Shown here in pieces: positions 31,254 through 41,347 of a stretch of DNA of 64,000 bases. A model generated the notes under the pieces. The model worked only from the letters and a program-made list of their open reading frames with translations, ran no database searches and was not told the origin of the DNA. This DNA comes from Fusarium oxysporum f. sp. lycopersici 4287 (Eukaryota > Ascomycota > Sordariomycetes > Hypocreales > Nectriaceae). The stretch covers positions 2,041,132 to 2,105,131 of the forward strand of contig NC_030991.1 of the NCBI RefSeq assembly GCF_000149955.1, given 5' to 3'. A program made the position numbers and the translations under genes. The number at the start of each line of letters is the position of its first letter. Positions within the stretch are counted from its first letter, which is position 1.

Positions 31254-33092
31254 ACGTATATGATAAGCGAGTGAGCCACCTTTCATCACCTACATAATAA
31301 GATTACTCCTAAAAACATCACAATCTATCAGATTAATTAAAGTTAATCGCTATATTCTTCCATATTGACCTCGATTTCCTCCTGACAGGTCCTTGCATTA
31401 TGCCCGGCCTTGCCGCATACACCACAACGCCGACCACCCGGTCGCTCTGACCTTCCTCGACCACCACTTCTTGACGATTCAGCCACTACCTGCGCATCAA
31501 CATCCATCTGATCAATTACTTGCGATGCTTACTGTACAGTTATAGCCCCTCCTTTCTGTAATCTAGTTCTTTTTGCCCTGCGGCGCCGGCTTAGTATCTC
31601 ATTTGCATCTCGAAGATTTCGGACCTCATTCCTCAATAAGACAACCTCATGCATAACTGCCTTTGTTGCTTTAGTATTTGACTTTAAAGCTTCTATTATT
31701 GACTCTGGGGAGCTGCCTTTATGTCTTCTGATTCGTTTTTCGAGGTATTCAGACTGAGATTGAGCCTCAATTGCTGTCTTTGGGGTCTTTGAAACCCATG
31801 GGGTTAATGGTTGGCTGACCTCCCCAGGAGGCGTTGGGGTTCGTAGCTGCACATCAAGCTTTGAGATCACGGCTTCTGGGTCAAGAGGAGCAAGTTCAGC
31901 TCCTCTAAAACCCCCCTGGATATTGCTTTCTGTGAAAGTAGCTTTAAAGGCGGCATAAAAGGCCGGAAAGAACTCGGTCTTGGAAATATGGGTTATGGAG
32001 CATCTAATCAGATGCTCTATTTCTCGACCATAAGCCTGTTTCAGCACTGCAAAGCACCCAACATCAAGAGGCTGAAGTAGGTGAGATGCATGAGGCGGCA
32101 TACAAAGCGTGATAATCTTATTATCCTGGCAGTATCTCTCAAAGTCAGCAGAGTGGTGGCTTTCGTGGCCATCGAGGATCAGAAGACGATAGACACCAAC
32201 TGATCGGTTACTTGTAGACCGATCAAAGTGCTTTAGCCACTCGAGATCCAGCTAGTTGTTTGTCCACCCATTTTGGCTTGTTGCAATAACCCAATCGCCC
32301 GGGAGGTTGCTTTCTTGGTACCAGTTGGCAAGGTGATATTGGCCCGCACCAATGATGAACGGCGCGATCGATTGATCTTCTGCATTAATCGCCTGGATTA
32401 CTGTAATCCATTCACGATTTCCAGCCTGCACTTATTTTGGTCTTCCTTGCCTTTCCGAGCCTGTAACTGCCATTCCGGCCATTATAAGGCCCATCATAAA
32501 GCCAGTCTCATCAAAGTTCCACATATCATCTGATCGGATACCATGCTTCGCGATTGTGTTCTGTACAAGCCTGAACCAGCCACGAATAATAGTCTGATCT
32601 TCGCATTTAGCTCTCTGATAGTCATATCTCCGAAATAAACGTACCTTTAGCTCTGGTTATCGATTTACGAAGGTATGAGCCCAACGCTTGCCAACAGGTG
32701 ACACGTCGCGGTCTGCAAGCAGAGAATTGGCCATTTCTCCCACAAATCGCAGTCGCGCAGAAAATCCTCGCGAATCTAGGTCGAGAATGAATTGGACTAT
32801 TATCTGCTCCTCTAGATCAGATAGTCTCCGTGACTTTGGGATACAATCGCGCCGTGATTGAATGCCATTATGGCGGCGGCGTAAGGTCTCAAAAGAAACC
32901 TGATATATAGTTGAGGCACGTCGGAGACTTAGTTTTGGGTTATTTTGAAGGGCCTGAAGGGCAAGAAAGACTCTAGCTTTATTTAAAGATTGTGGCATGT
33001 TTAGTGGTTGAGAAGTATTTGATCAGATAGTAATAGTGTAGGATGAGAGATTTTTGGCTCACATACTTATCTCACATGCTTATCAAACACGT
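31254..33092 (-). mobile_element. Fot/pogo-like transposon, copy C (decayed)
   Basis: The left end reads ACGTATATGATAAGCGAGTG at 31254 after TA. The right end closes at 33092 with the inverted form ACGTGTTTGATAAGCATGTG. The length is 1839 bp and it lies only 52 bp from copy B in the same orientation. The arms have diverged more than in copy B. Confidence 0.87.
31340..32998 (-). pseudogene. Fot-like transposase, copy C, frame broken
   Basis: From ATG 32998 (MPQSLNKARVFLALQALQNN) the helix-turn-helix region is open to about 32657, where TAA follows the position of KR in copy B. The core is legible in pieces, including WNFDETGFMMG near 32500 and LILDGHESHH near 32170. From 32101 the frame reads MPPHASHLLQPLDVGCFAVL through the coiled-coil and basic region to a stop at 31529. 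The C-terminal zinc knuckle (CGVCGKAGHNARTC) is found further down, near 31410. Several stops lie at positions consistent with C-to-T or G-to-A change. Confidence 0.85.
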
Positions 33093-33114
33093 TAGTTTTA
33101 TTGGGATTTGAGAC

Positions 33115-33177
33115 AAAGGTTAAGATTTTTGGCTAACTCGCTTTTCTGGTTAACTCGCTTGTCAACCACCTTAGATT
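33115..33177. repeat. Solo Fot/pogo-like terminal repeat
   Basis: Reading on the minus strand, AAGGTGGTTGACAAGCGAGT and the following AACCAGAAAAGCGAGTTAGCC resemble the outer element end at 24073. No matching opposite end is seen nearby, so this is a remnant just outside copy C. Confidence 0.5.
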
Positions 33178-33414
33178 TTATATTTATTGGGACAGGTGCT
33201 GATAAACCGGAGCCAGAACTTAACGCCCTGCTATAAAGTGTTGCCTTGCCTGAACGTGTAACCAAGTACTAATGAGAAATTCAAACCCAGCTCCTATCAA
33301 AAATCAAGTCTCCCCTCTACAAATTGTAGTAAAATAAATTATTTGCTGTGCACTTGATTTATGGCTGTAGGACTAGCCGCGGATTTCTTATGTGACACCT
33401 TGATAAGTGCGGTT

Positions 33415-33639
33415 CTAAGCTTCATGGAGTTTTTCAGCCTTGGGAGGGTACTTTCCCCCTTCTTTTTCAATCTTCGGCTGACAAGTACACCAGTCATGCT
33501 CAGGAATCTCAGACATGACCTCTGGAACGTGGTTACCGCAGCCCCACCAAGTGGCTTTTTCTATAGCCAAGGTCAGTCCCGACCAATGATTTGAATAAGC
33601 GGGCTTACTGCAAGTGTTGCAAGTGGCTTTCTTGCACAT
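33415..33639 (-). CDS. Small Cys-rich protein (58 residues, two exons)
   Basis: Exon 1 (33639-33609) and exon 2 (33560-33415) join across a 48-nt intron (33561-33608, GTAAGC..CTATAG, with CTGAC as branch site). The product starts MCKKATCNTCKKATWWGCGN, continues HVPEVMSEIPEHDWCTCQPK and ends in a Lys/Glu-rich tail, PPKAEKLHEA. Splicing matters: it restores CKKATWWGCG, the signature of a small conserved fungal protein with paired Cys (CxxC, WWGCG, WCTC) that probably binds a metal such as zinc. Without splicing the frame stays open but gains about 16 unrelated residues. Its biochemical role is unknown to me. It is the only host gene within the transposon cluster apart from the membrane-protein pair. 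Confidence 0.8.
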   Translation of the reverse strand: MCKKATCNTCSKPAYSNHWSGLTLAIEKATWWGCGNHVPEVMSEIPEHDWCTCQPKIEKEGGKYPPKAEKLHEA

Positions 33640-33879
33640 TCTGACGGGAATTCTCGTTTATAAACCGGTGCTTAAAGGAAGGGGAATTTAATTTTAGCTA
33701 TGCAGTAGGCACAGATGCAGACAATAAATATCACTCAGATTAGGGGCGAAGTGGATCATATATGTGAGATTTGCACCTTGAATGCTGCCAGGGATGGCAT
33801 ATCCATGACGTAAGAGAAACCCAGATCGTACGAGATCGGGAGACTCTAAACTTGGGGAGTATGATCCTCACAAGGCTCT

Positions 33880-34035
33880 TAAAAAAGGTCGCCGATTCTA
33901 ATCCCCGCTCGATCCTTTAAAATTTATATTTTATTTCCCGCGCCTTCTAACAAGGTTTTTAGTACCACTAGACCTTGAATGTGAATTCATGCTATGGGGC
34001 ATAGATTTGTAAGTTGCTTAGCAGAATAACCCACG
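33880..34035 (+). repeat. tRNA-like SINE candidate, copy 1
   Basis: GTCGCCGATTCTAATCCCCG at about 33888-33908 resembles a Pol III B box (GATTCTAATCC against consensus GGTTCGANTCC). It is followed by about 130 bp that match, in the opposite orientation, 38000-38125: shared words include AAGGTTTTTA.TACCACTAGA, GAATGTG.A.TCA and GCTA.GGGG. The pairing of a tRNA-like box with an unrelated 3' part suggests a SINE family. Confidence 0.55.
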
Positions 34036-34046
34036 TTGACATTGTT

Positions 34047-36223
34047 GTATCCCTTTGACTGGCGTAAGGCAACACCTAGGTCACGAGCAGGGATTCCAAC
34101 CAATCATAGAGCCACAAGCTCAAGGTATGTAAAGCCCCGCCTAATTTAAGTGATGCCAGAAGTCCCAACATTTTCCAGGGGTACAAGGAAATACCTGGCA
34201 TTGCTTACAGCCATACCGGGATTTCCGTATTTCCCCTCTGCTGCCGCTGGTTGCGGATAAAAGTTTTTGCTTCGACTGTATCTCCCCAAGCCGCATCCCT
34301 TTGCAAGCCTTGCAAGCAACAGGAATTTTATTACAGAACCATTCATGTTGCGATGTAGGCGTAAACTCATCCCCAGTCCGAAATCTCTGTCTCGACTGAC
34401 TACTAAGGTGATACTTTGCAACAGGGTCATTAACAAGACGCTGCTTCCACTCCGCTTGAGACTTCTCTGGCTTCCACCGTGGGTTTCTCGTTGCTGCAGG
34501 ATGAAGCTGTTGATCAGGGCTATTTCTAGCAGGAAGTCTCAAGCTAGGGCCCTCCAGCCGCCCCGACAAACACGGCTATCAGGGCCCCAGTAGGCTCGCA
34601 TTTGATCGCCTCGATCTACGGCATTCATTTCGTCGTTGTAAGTGGCAGCGACAGACGGAATTGAAATCACTTTGACTGGCTCCTCACCGGAAAACTCTTG
34701 CATTGGCCGTGCTGCAGGTTGGTCTGCTGTTGGTCGTTTCCTTATGCGGTCAATCCGTTCATTGCCTGTAAATACGGTGGATAAAAACAACACAAGGGCA
34801 TTATCTTTCCAAGCGATCTGGTTGACCTATCAAAAGTTGAATCAGTAAGGCTTATCTGTAAAAATTTGTCTCCTTGACTAACTAGGTTATCAGATGTTGG
34901 GATTGCTTTAAGGCAGTTAAAAGGAATACTACCAGCAGCAGTATTATCATCAGCTTTGAGCTTGACGAGCAGCCAGTAAAGACCACAGTTCCGGCGGGGT
35001 TAGCCGTGGCTCCGTGCCCAAGCTGACGTAGCCGACGGAATAGGTTGGAAGAAGAGAATAGGTTGTCGAGAAACACGCGGTATCTGGCTTCCGGCAGCAG
35101 AATCACTAGGGCGACAACCACAGCTTGGGTCGGGTTTAGGTAAACAGTATTCTGTGGCTCTCGAAACCGCCGTTGCTGCCATTGGCGACGTAGTTGTGAA
35201 GGCAGCCGCCGGTAGGTGTGTCTGATACCTGCAGGCCCGAACTTCTGGCCCGGCCTGTGCCAGAGCCACCGTATGAAATAACCGCGTTGAGCCACAGCCC
35301 AGACTTTGAAGCCCGTGGGAATGGGTTTAGATGGGACAGTTGTCATCTCTAAAGATCTTCCTAGTAAGCGGACCATAAACTCATCTATAGCAATAGCTGT
35401 GCCTGGTTTGAAGAAAGTAGTGGATATATGTTGTATGTGATTAGACCAGTCATCCACCCGGCTCAACGTCCGGCTATATAAGCTATCCCCAGTAGCTATG
35501 AATACTGCTATCCCCAGTAGCTACGAATATTGTTGCGTGGCCAAAGAGACATAGAACTCGTGATAATAGCTGAAATCGGCGAAGAGACATCCACTTTACA
35601 TTTGGATGACTTGGCTGTTGCTTCCCTAACTGTGACGTTCTCCAATAGTCTTCTATTCGGGGTTCCTTGTGTATTCGCATATAGATCAGGATCGCAATCC
35701 ATACGAAGATTTCTACAACAGAGGTTGGCTTCCAATCAAGAAGCCGCGACTGTGGCTGTTGCCCATCACTGCAGCTATTTGTAAGCATCTCAAGCCGATC
35801 ACTAGCCCAGCTATTCGTATAGCAAACCCAGCTTTCTACTAGCCAAACAGGGAGAAATTGCTGGAATAGCAGCATTGGCTCTGGGGTAAATCCTCTATCC
35901 GAAATGACCGATCTGGGAGATGAACGGGGTCGAAGTTGTAGCCACGGCCAGAAACTGGATTATTGACTGGTCGGCATGTGTTATCAGTCGGCTGCTCACG
36001 GCAGCTATGATCGACTCGAATGAAGCTATTGTCATCATCCACGTTGGCTGCTTGGCTAGAGAGTTGTTCGATACCCATGACAGCTCATTGAATGGGTTGT
36101 ATGACGATTTCAGCGGGGTCGGTTTCGCGGACGCTTCAAGTCACTACCATGTGTCCCTTGGTTGCGCGGGGGCCGTGTGGGGCTCAGTATGGAGGTGCTG
36201 CCTTACGCTAGTCAAAGGGATAC
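34047..36223 (-). mobile_element. piggyBac-like transposon, second copy (diverged)
   Basis: The ends are inverted repeats, GTATCCCTTTGACTGGCGTA from 34047 and the inverted form ending at 36223, with 28 of 30 bases matching. The interior carries a broken transposase on the minus strand. It is a different subfamily from the element at 21260 but shares the TATC(C/T)CTTTGA core of the ends and the coding layout. Confidence 0.82.
34141..36078 (-). pseudogene. piggyBac-like transposase, multiple frameshifts
   Basis: The pieces are, in order on the minus strand, 36078-35839 (N-terminal region, GRGYNFDPVHLPDRSFRIED), 35875-35483 (FLPVWLVESWVCYTNSWASD, LIYMRIHKEPRIEDYW), 35466-34882 (first Asp in AIAIDEFMVRLLGRS, second region VFLDNLFSSSNLF), 34793-34539 (NDEMNAVDRGDQMRAYW) and 34569-34141 (Cys-rich end, YGCKQCQVFPCTPGKCWDFW). 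At least four frame changes separate them. One (near 34830-34880) may be an intron, corresponding to that in the 21-kb copy, but the others are real breaks. A short tandem duplication (CTATCCCCAGTAGCTA, 35483-35524) marks one break. Confidence 0.8.
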
Positions 36224-36424
36224 TCATGTTGAGTCTGCCGATCGTCTAGGCAGCACGATGCTGCCTGCGATTTAGAGTTCATGGCAAGTGTAAAGTTATT
36301 CACGATGGTCGTGATCCTTGCCTTTCACATCTTTGTCCTTTCCTTATGGATAGATGCCGTTACATAAATCTGGCTAGCTAAAGTATACCGATGGGCTTTT
36401 CCCTGCCTTGTTGTCGTAGGAGGA

Positions 36425-36790
36425 AAGTGACAGTGGCGCGAACTTGACTATGAGAAGGAGCATAGCCCAAGGCTTCTTGTCGAAGTATCCAGACAACCAA
36501 TCCGGGCTCCTAAGACTTGAATAGTATAGTAGCTGGGCAGAATAGGTGACCTCAGACTTGGGTGGCTCTACTCTTAATCGGTCTGAGAAGGTCGGCTGAG
36601 GGGAGCCATGCTTTGTCCGGCTTGGTTCTGGGAGAGGCCGTTATCGGTGACATCCAATATGGCTTCAATAACTTCATCTTCTGGGTAACACGCTTGATTC
36701 ATTCTCAAGGCAATTATAGAACATTCCTGTAGATAGAACACCCGAAAGCCATGGGGAAGGGGGGGGACTCTGCGAAGACGGGGCATTGGT
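36425..36790 (-). pseudogene. N-terminal relic of a pogo-type transposase
   Basis: On the minus strand, NQACYPEDEVIEAILDVTDN followed by GLSQNQAG is the Psq helix-turn-helix start typical of fungal pogo elements. Further left, in shifting frames, come RATQV and WILRQEALGYAPSHSQVRA, the CENP-B-type DNA-binding part. There is no DDE core. This is a truncated remnant of yet another pogo family. Confidence 0.6.
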
Positions 36791-37072
36791 AGGGATTTTA
36801 CATTGGTGCCACACTACCATACCGCTCATACGACGCAAAAAAAGAGTAGTATAATACGAAATAACATGAAACCTCCTTTGAGATACAGCTTGTTTCATGT
36901 AAATAACTTCAGTCCTTGACCAAGCACCTTTCAAGTGAATTTGGGCATTTTATATGAGGAAACCTTTTTTGCCTATTGGTTGAGGGGTACTGCATGGTAG
37001 TTATATAGGATCATGTCAAATAATGATAGCAGCCGCATAACCCTTATAGTCTTTTCAGATCCATGTATTAAT

Positions 37073-37807
37073 TCAAGATTGATCTACGGGTGGCTGCTTA
37101 CGGTTCAGGAACAGCAATAATGTAACCAGCGTCTTTCCTGCACCTGATACAAACAATGCATTTGATGAGCCGATGCCCGTTCGCATGAAGGCTCCGGCAA
37201 AGCTCCCCACCACCAACGCAATTAAAAATCCAGCACGTCGATTTCTTGAACGGTTTTGTAACTTTAAAAGCCCTGGATCGATAACAAGATCAACCCATGC
37301 TGCTGTCGCCATAGCCGTTGTGATTTCCTGGATTCGAAAGGGTCGCATAGACGCTACTTGGGCACCTGATGCAAAGGCGAGTAAAGCAAGTGAACCCATT
37401 GCTGAGGGGCCTGTACCATAAGGGGAGTATGCGGGGTGAATAATGGCGGCCGCAAACGTGAGAATTGTCTGCGCACAGTGACTAAATATCAGCCACATAC
37501 GAGCTCGTGGTCCAACAGTATTGGCTAACTGTCCTGTTGTAATAGCTCCGGCTAGGAACATACCCAAGCTTAAGCCTACGTCTGACAAGTTGAAAATCGA
37601 GTCATCATGCCCTGCGAGACCCACAGCTAATACAACGGAATTACCGGTCTGGTTGGATGCAAAACATTTGAAATCTGGGTAGCTGACTGCATCTTGGACA
37701 CCAGTGCTGAATGTAAGAAGGAGAAGTTGAATCTCGAGGAGGATGTCAACCTCTAGGTTGGCGGACAGGTAACGTCGGACATTATTGATTGATAATTTAA
37801 AAGACAT
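37073..37807 (-). CDS. DUF1275 (YoaK-like) membrane protein
   Basis: This single-exon 244-residue protein begins MSFKLSINNVRRYLSANLEV. The family signature is clear: LLTFSTGVQDAVSYPDFKCF, then FASNQTGNSVVLAVGLAG, GMFLAGAITTGQL, an ALLAFASGAQVASMRP segment and a C-terminal helix pair. About six hydrophobic segments fit the usual length for DUF1275. The family is found in bacteria and fungi and its substrate is unknown. It is transcribed away from the CoA-disulfide reductase gene; about 970 bp separate the two starts, with the SINE-like copy 2 lying between them. Confidence 0.88.
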   Translation of the reverse strand: MSFKLSINNVRRYLSANLEVDILLEIQLLLLTFSTGVQDAVSYPDFKCFASNQTGNSVVLAVGLAGHDDSIFNLSDVGLSLGMFLAGAITTGQLANTVGPRARMWLIFSHCAQTILTFAAAIIHPAYSPYGTGPSAMGSLALLAFASGAQVASMRPFRIQEITTAMATAAWVDLVIDPGLLKLQNRSRNRRAGFLIALVVGSFAGAFMRTGIGSSNALFVSGAGKTLVTLLLFLNRKQPPVDQS

Positions 37808-37999
37808 GGGTAGATAGCAACCTTATGCGGTTTGCGTTGTCTGATAGGCGTCAGTTTGGTGTGGGGATAAGTTTTAAATAGTCAGCAGGGGTAATTCCAC
37901 GCCTTGGACCTTTATCAGAACCGTGGCATCATACTAATTTTTTTTTTTGCTTTTGCAGGGATGTAAAAAACCATGTCGAGGGGGCTGTTCTGTTAACCA

Positions 38000-38125
38000 G
38001 CTTACACACCTTCACCCCCTAGCGTGAGTCCACATTCCAGCTCTAGTGGTATTAAAAACCTTAACAGAGCGCTAAAACTAACTTTTAGGATGAAGCGGGG
38101 ACTAGAATCGGCGACTACATGCTTG
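38000..38125 (-). repeat. tRNA-like SINE candidate, copy 2
   Basis: On the minus strand, from about 38114, GTCGCCGATTCTAGTCCCCG is followed by AAGGTTTTTAATACCACTAG and GGAATGTGGACTCACGCTAG, matching copy 1 at 33880-34035. Upstream of the B-box-like motif, at about 38145-38165 on the same strand, GGCTAACGATGTGG could be an A box. The copy lies between the DUF1275 gene and the CoA-disulfide reductase gene. Confidence 0.55.
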
Positions 38126-38775
38126 CGCTTTTAGCATTTTTTTCCTCCACATCGTTAGCCGTTTTCGTGGAGGGTGGTGGGGAGACATAGCCGGTGTTAG
38201 GGCAAGGCGGGCATGCAAAATTAAACTATTTAGCCTCTTTGAGCAAGATAAGTCGCTTCTCTGGTCTTTTCAATTTTCAAACCAATTTCGAGCTTCAATC
38301 GGGTGACGCAAAGTTAGTGTTAGTTCTACTATTATACGGAAGTTAGCCGAAATTGGTTACTGGGATTTCAGAGTGGTGTCGAGCTCCGCTCCAGTAGCCT
38401 TGAAACAAGCATTTGACGGATGAATTACGGCGACCTCACCTCATGACGTGCAGGGTGGGACAACTTGCGTGTGCGACGAGGTCGGCGACTCGGACCCAGT
38501 GGCCACCGCAGACTACCTCCTCATATAATCATCTCCTACTTATTAACGATTAGCGGCGCAGCTTATAAACATATCACCCCATTTGCCGAACTCTGCGTCA
38601 CGAAATTTTAGTGGCTGGGTGGAGTTATATGATATGATCGAAAGAATCATGTGTGTCCTAGATGATTGATTTACCAGGCTCTTATGTCCGCAAGATTCGC
38701 GTAGATATATCATTTTTCAGAGAGCCAAATTTTATGCATGTCCACACCCGTCATTCAACAAGATAACGTTTGAGC

Positions 38776-40425
38776 ATGGCTAAGAGAATCGTGATTGTTG
38801 GTGGCGTCGCGGGTGGCATGTCCGCGGCCACCCGCGTTCGACGTCTCGATGAGTCGGCTGCCATCACTGTGTTCGAACAGGGAGACTACACCGGCTTCGC
38901 CAACTGCGGTATACCCTATGCTCTAGGGAACATCATCAAGCATGATAAAACCCTGATCCTACGTACACCCAGCGACTTCAAGGAGCGCTTTAATATCGAT
39001 GTCCATCTTCGAACCGAGGTCATCGGCATTGATCGTGAAAACCACCTGGTCAATGTGCGAACTGTGGGAACGGACGACATCCGCCAGGTGGGCTACGACA
39101 AACTCATTCTGGCCGAAGGTGCCGAAGCGTTTCGGCCTCCGGCTGCTGGGACAGAGTTGGACAATGTCGTCACGATGCAGACGATCTCCGATCTTCAGAA
39201 AGCCCGTGGCTTAATGTCGGACCGCGATGTAAAACACGTTTGCATAATTGGAGCCGGCTTCATTGGAATGGAAGTAGCCGAGAACTTGCGTAACCTCGGG
39301 TTCGAGATTTCGATGGTCGAGTACGGGTCGCATGTCTTTCCACCAATTGACGCCGACATGGCTGAGATTCTTCACACGAAACTCAGAAGCAAAGGAATCC
39401 AGTTGTTCCTAAACGATACTTTTAAGAAAATTGAGAAATCAAGCGTCCTCTTGACTAGTGGATCTGAGGTACTCGCAGACGTGGTAATTTTGGCAGCGGG
39501 AGTGAGGGCCAGAACGAGTCTGGCAAAGCAGGCTGGTTTGAAGTTAGGTGCGACAGGAGTTAGTGTTAACTCCCATATGCAAACCTCGGACCCGGACATC
39601 TATGCAGTTGGAGATATGGTTGAGACACAACACACCGTCATGGGACAGCCTGCTATACTCGCCTTGGCTGGTCCGGCAAACCGACAAGGGCGGCTCGCGG
39701 CCGATCATATATGCGGCAAAGAAGTACAATATCGTGGCAATGTCGGCACCGTTATCTGCCAAGTCTTTGACCTGAGCCTCGGCTTCGTGGGCCTTTCTAT
39801 CGAAGCGCTTCGTCGATTGGGCCACGATCCTCTTTGGGTCACAGTGCATCCCCTTGACCATGCAGGCTATTATCCAGGCTCACAAACCATGACGATCAAA
39901 CTCGCTTTTCAGAAAGAGACGGGCCGTATCTGGGGAGCACAGATTGTAGGCAAGGCTGGTGTCGACAAACGTATTGACGTGCTCGCTACAGCTATGCAAT
40001 TTGGCAGCACGGTTTTTGATCTGGAGCATCTCGAGCTAGCCTATGCACCACCATACGGCTCGGCGAAAGATCCTGTCAATATGGCCGGCTTTGTGGCTTC
40101 AAATGTTCTACGTGGAGACTGCGATATCATTCACGCCGAACAGCTCAACCAGGCGAAGCTTGGCAAGTTGCAGATTGTGGATGTCCGCTCGCCTGAGGAA
40201 TTCGCTAACGGTCATCTTTCTAAAGCGATCAATCTACCAGTCGACAGCTTGAGGCATCATTTTGGCGTTCTTGATAAGTCACTACCAACTGTCGTATACT
40301 GTCAAGTGGGCTATCGCGGCTATTTAGCTTACCGCATCCTTAAGCAAGGGGGGTTTGATGTTGCTAACCTCGATGGTGGTTTCAAGATGGTAGCCGAGGG
40401 AGGATATAGATTGATCGACAGTTAA
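38776..40425 (+). CDS. CoA-disulfide reductase fused to a rhodanese domain
   Basis: The intronless gene encodes 549 residues. The N-terminus has the FAD Rossmann motif (IVIVGGVAGGMSAATRVRR) and the family's redox Cys44 in GFANCGIPYALG, where CoA-disulfide reductases use one Cys rather than a disulfide pair. The NAD(P)H-binding motif is VCIIGAGFIGMEVAENL (about 155-171), then the second FAD motif (DIYAVGDMVE) and the dimerisation domain. The last 100 residues are a rhodanese domain (IVDVRSPEEFANGHLSKAIN) with active Cys509 in VVYCQVGYRGYLAY. Characterised bacterial homologues with this fusion reduce CoA disulfide, persulfides or polysulfide. I chose ATG 38776 because it begins the FAD motif, six bases after a TTG. 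The bacterial-type architecture without introns suggests horizontal transfer. Confidence 0.92.
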   Translation: MAKRIVIVGGVAGGMSAATRVRRLDESAAITVFEQGDYTGFANCGIPYALGNIIKHDKTLILRTPSDFKERFNIDVHLRTEVIGIDRENHLVNVRTVGTDDIRQVGYDKLILAEGAEAFRPPAAGTELDNVVTMQTISDLQKARGLMSDRDVKHVCIIGAGFIGMEVAENLRNLGFEISMVEYGSHVFPPIDADMAEILHTKLRSKGIQLFLNDTFKKIEKSSVLLTSGSEVLADVVILAAGVRARTSLAKQAGLKLGATGVSVNSHMQTSDPDIYAVGDMVETQHTVMGQPAILALAGPANRQGRLAADHICGKEVQYRGNVGTVICQVFDLSLGFVGLSIEALRRLGHDPLWVTVHPLDHAGYYPGSQTMTIKLAFQKETGRIWGAQIVGKAGVDKRIDVLATAMQFGSTVFDLEHLELAYAPPYGSAKDPVNMAGFVASNVLRGDCDIIHAEQLNQAKLGKLQIVDVRSPEEFANGHLSKAINLPVDSLRHHFGVLDKSLPTVVYCQVGYRGYLAYRILKQGGFDVANLDGGFKMVAEGGYRLIDS

Positions 40426-41347
40426 TTCTTTTTTTTTCTTCTTTTTTTTCTTCTTTTTTTTTAATTTAGTTTTCCGTTTTTCCTTTCTAACATTAGTAAA
40501 ATGATGAATCCTTATATGTAATTAACAGTTGAAACACATAATAACCTTTCACATGTCAAACCTTGGAATCAGTCTAGGTTATGTAGATACTGAATGGTTT
40601 AACTACCGAAGAATGCGCCGTAATAAAGGTTCTTTATATGAGCTTTTCGTCAAGAAGCGAGAATTACTACTGATATTTATTGACCTCTAGAAACAGAATT
40701 TATAGCTATTAGGGTTTGGCTGCACTGTGTAAAGGGAATCTGGCTCCTTCGCCCTATCGGTAGCATACAGATGACAGGAATAAGAAAAGGAATCAGAAGA
40801 AAGTATCGAGAATCAGTATCGTCGACTGAAGACTGAAATGTCGATTCAGCTTCATGGCATAGCATATACGGCCTCACAGAGGCGGAGCTGTAAAGATTGA
40901 ACGCGGAAATATTATCTAATAACTCAATTAGGGTCCTGGGGGCTTCAACTTCATTCTGCCATTATTTGGCCGTGATGTAACTCATCTCCTTGTTAGTTGG
41001 CCGGAATGAGATAGAAGTTCTTCCTTTGCGATCCTTTCTGTGGTCGTGCCCTTTGGGTATTTTTGGTCCTGAATGAGCTTGACAATAGAATTACTCACAG
41101 AGATCACGATTATTCGTTTTTTAATCATGAATTGAAAAGATAGCTCTCTGTGCAGGGGCCAAAGTTATAAAATAGATATACACTATGGGACATCCCCTCC
41201 AAGGCCGAGGCAACTGAGCTGCAAGGAAATAACACAAAGCCACCTTCGTCCGACTATTTGACTCTCTGGGGGTTAAGAATAGGAATTGGACAACTTTTTG
41301 ATACGAGGTGTATTTGTTCTATATAAACTATCACTGTATGCGAACAC
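40426..41347. other. Pyrimidine-rich 3' flank and intergenic region
   Basis: Right after the stop, at 40427-40465, there is a T-rich tract of CTTCTTTTTTTT units, presumably in the 3' UTR. The rest, to the end of the ABC transporter gene, contains only short ORFs without recognisable content. The two neighbouring genes converge here. Confidence 0.5.

Noticed and set aside
33888..33908. Possible tRNA gene from the T-loop-like GATTCTAATCCCCG
   Set aside because: No acceptor stem, D-arm or anticodon arm could be folded around it; repetition at 38.1 kb points to a SINE-like repeat.
40427..40465. T-rich tract as a terminator
   Set aside because: Intrinsic terminators are not a feature of Pol II genes; it is more likely 3' UTR or low-complexity sequence.
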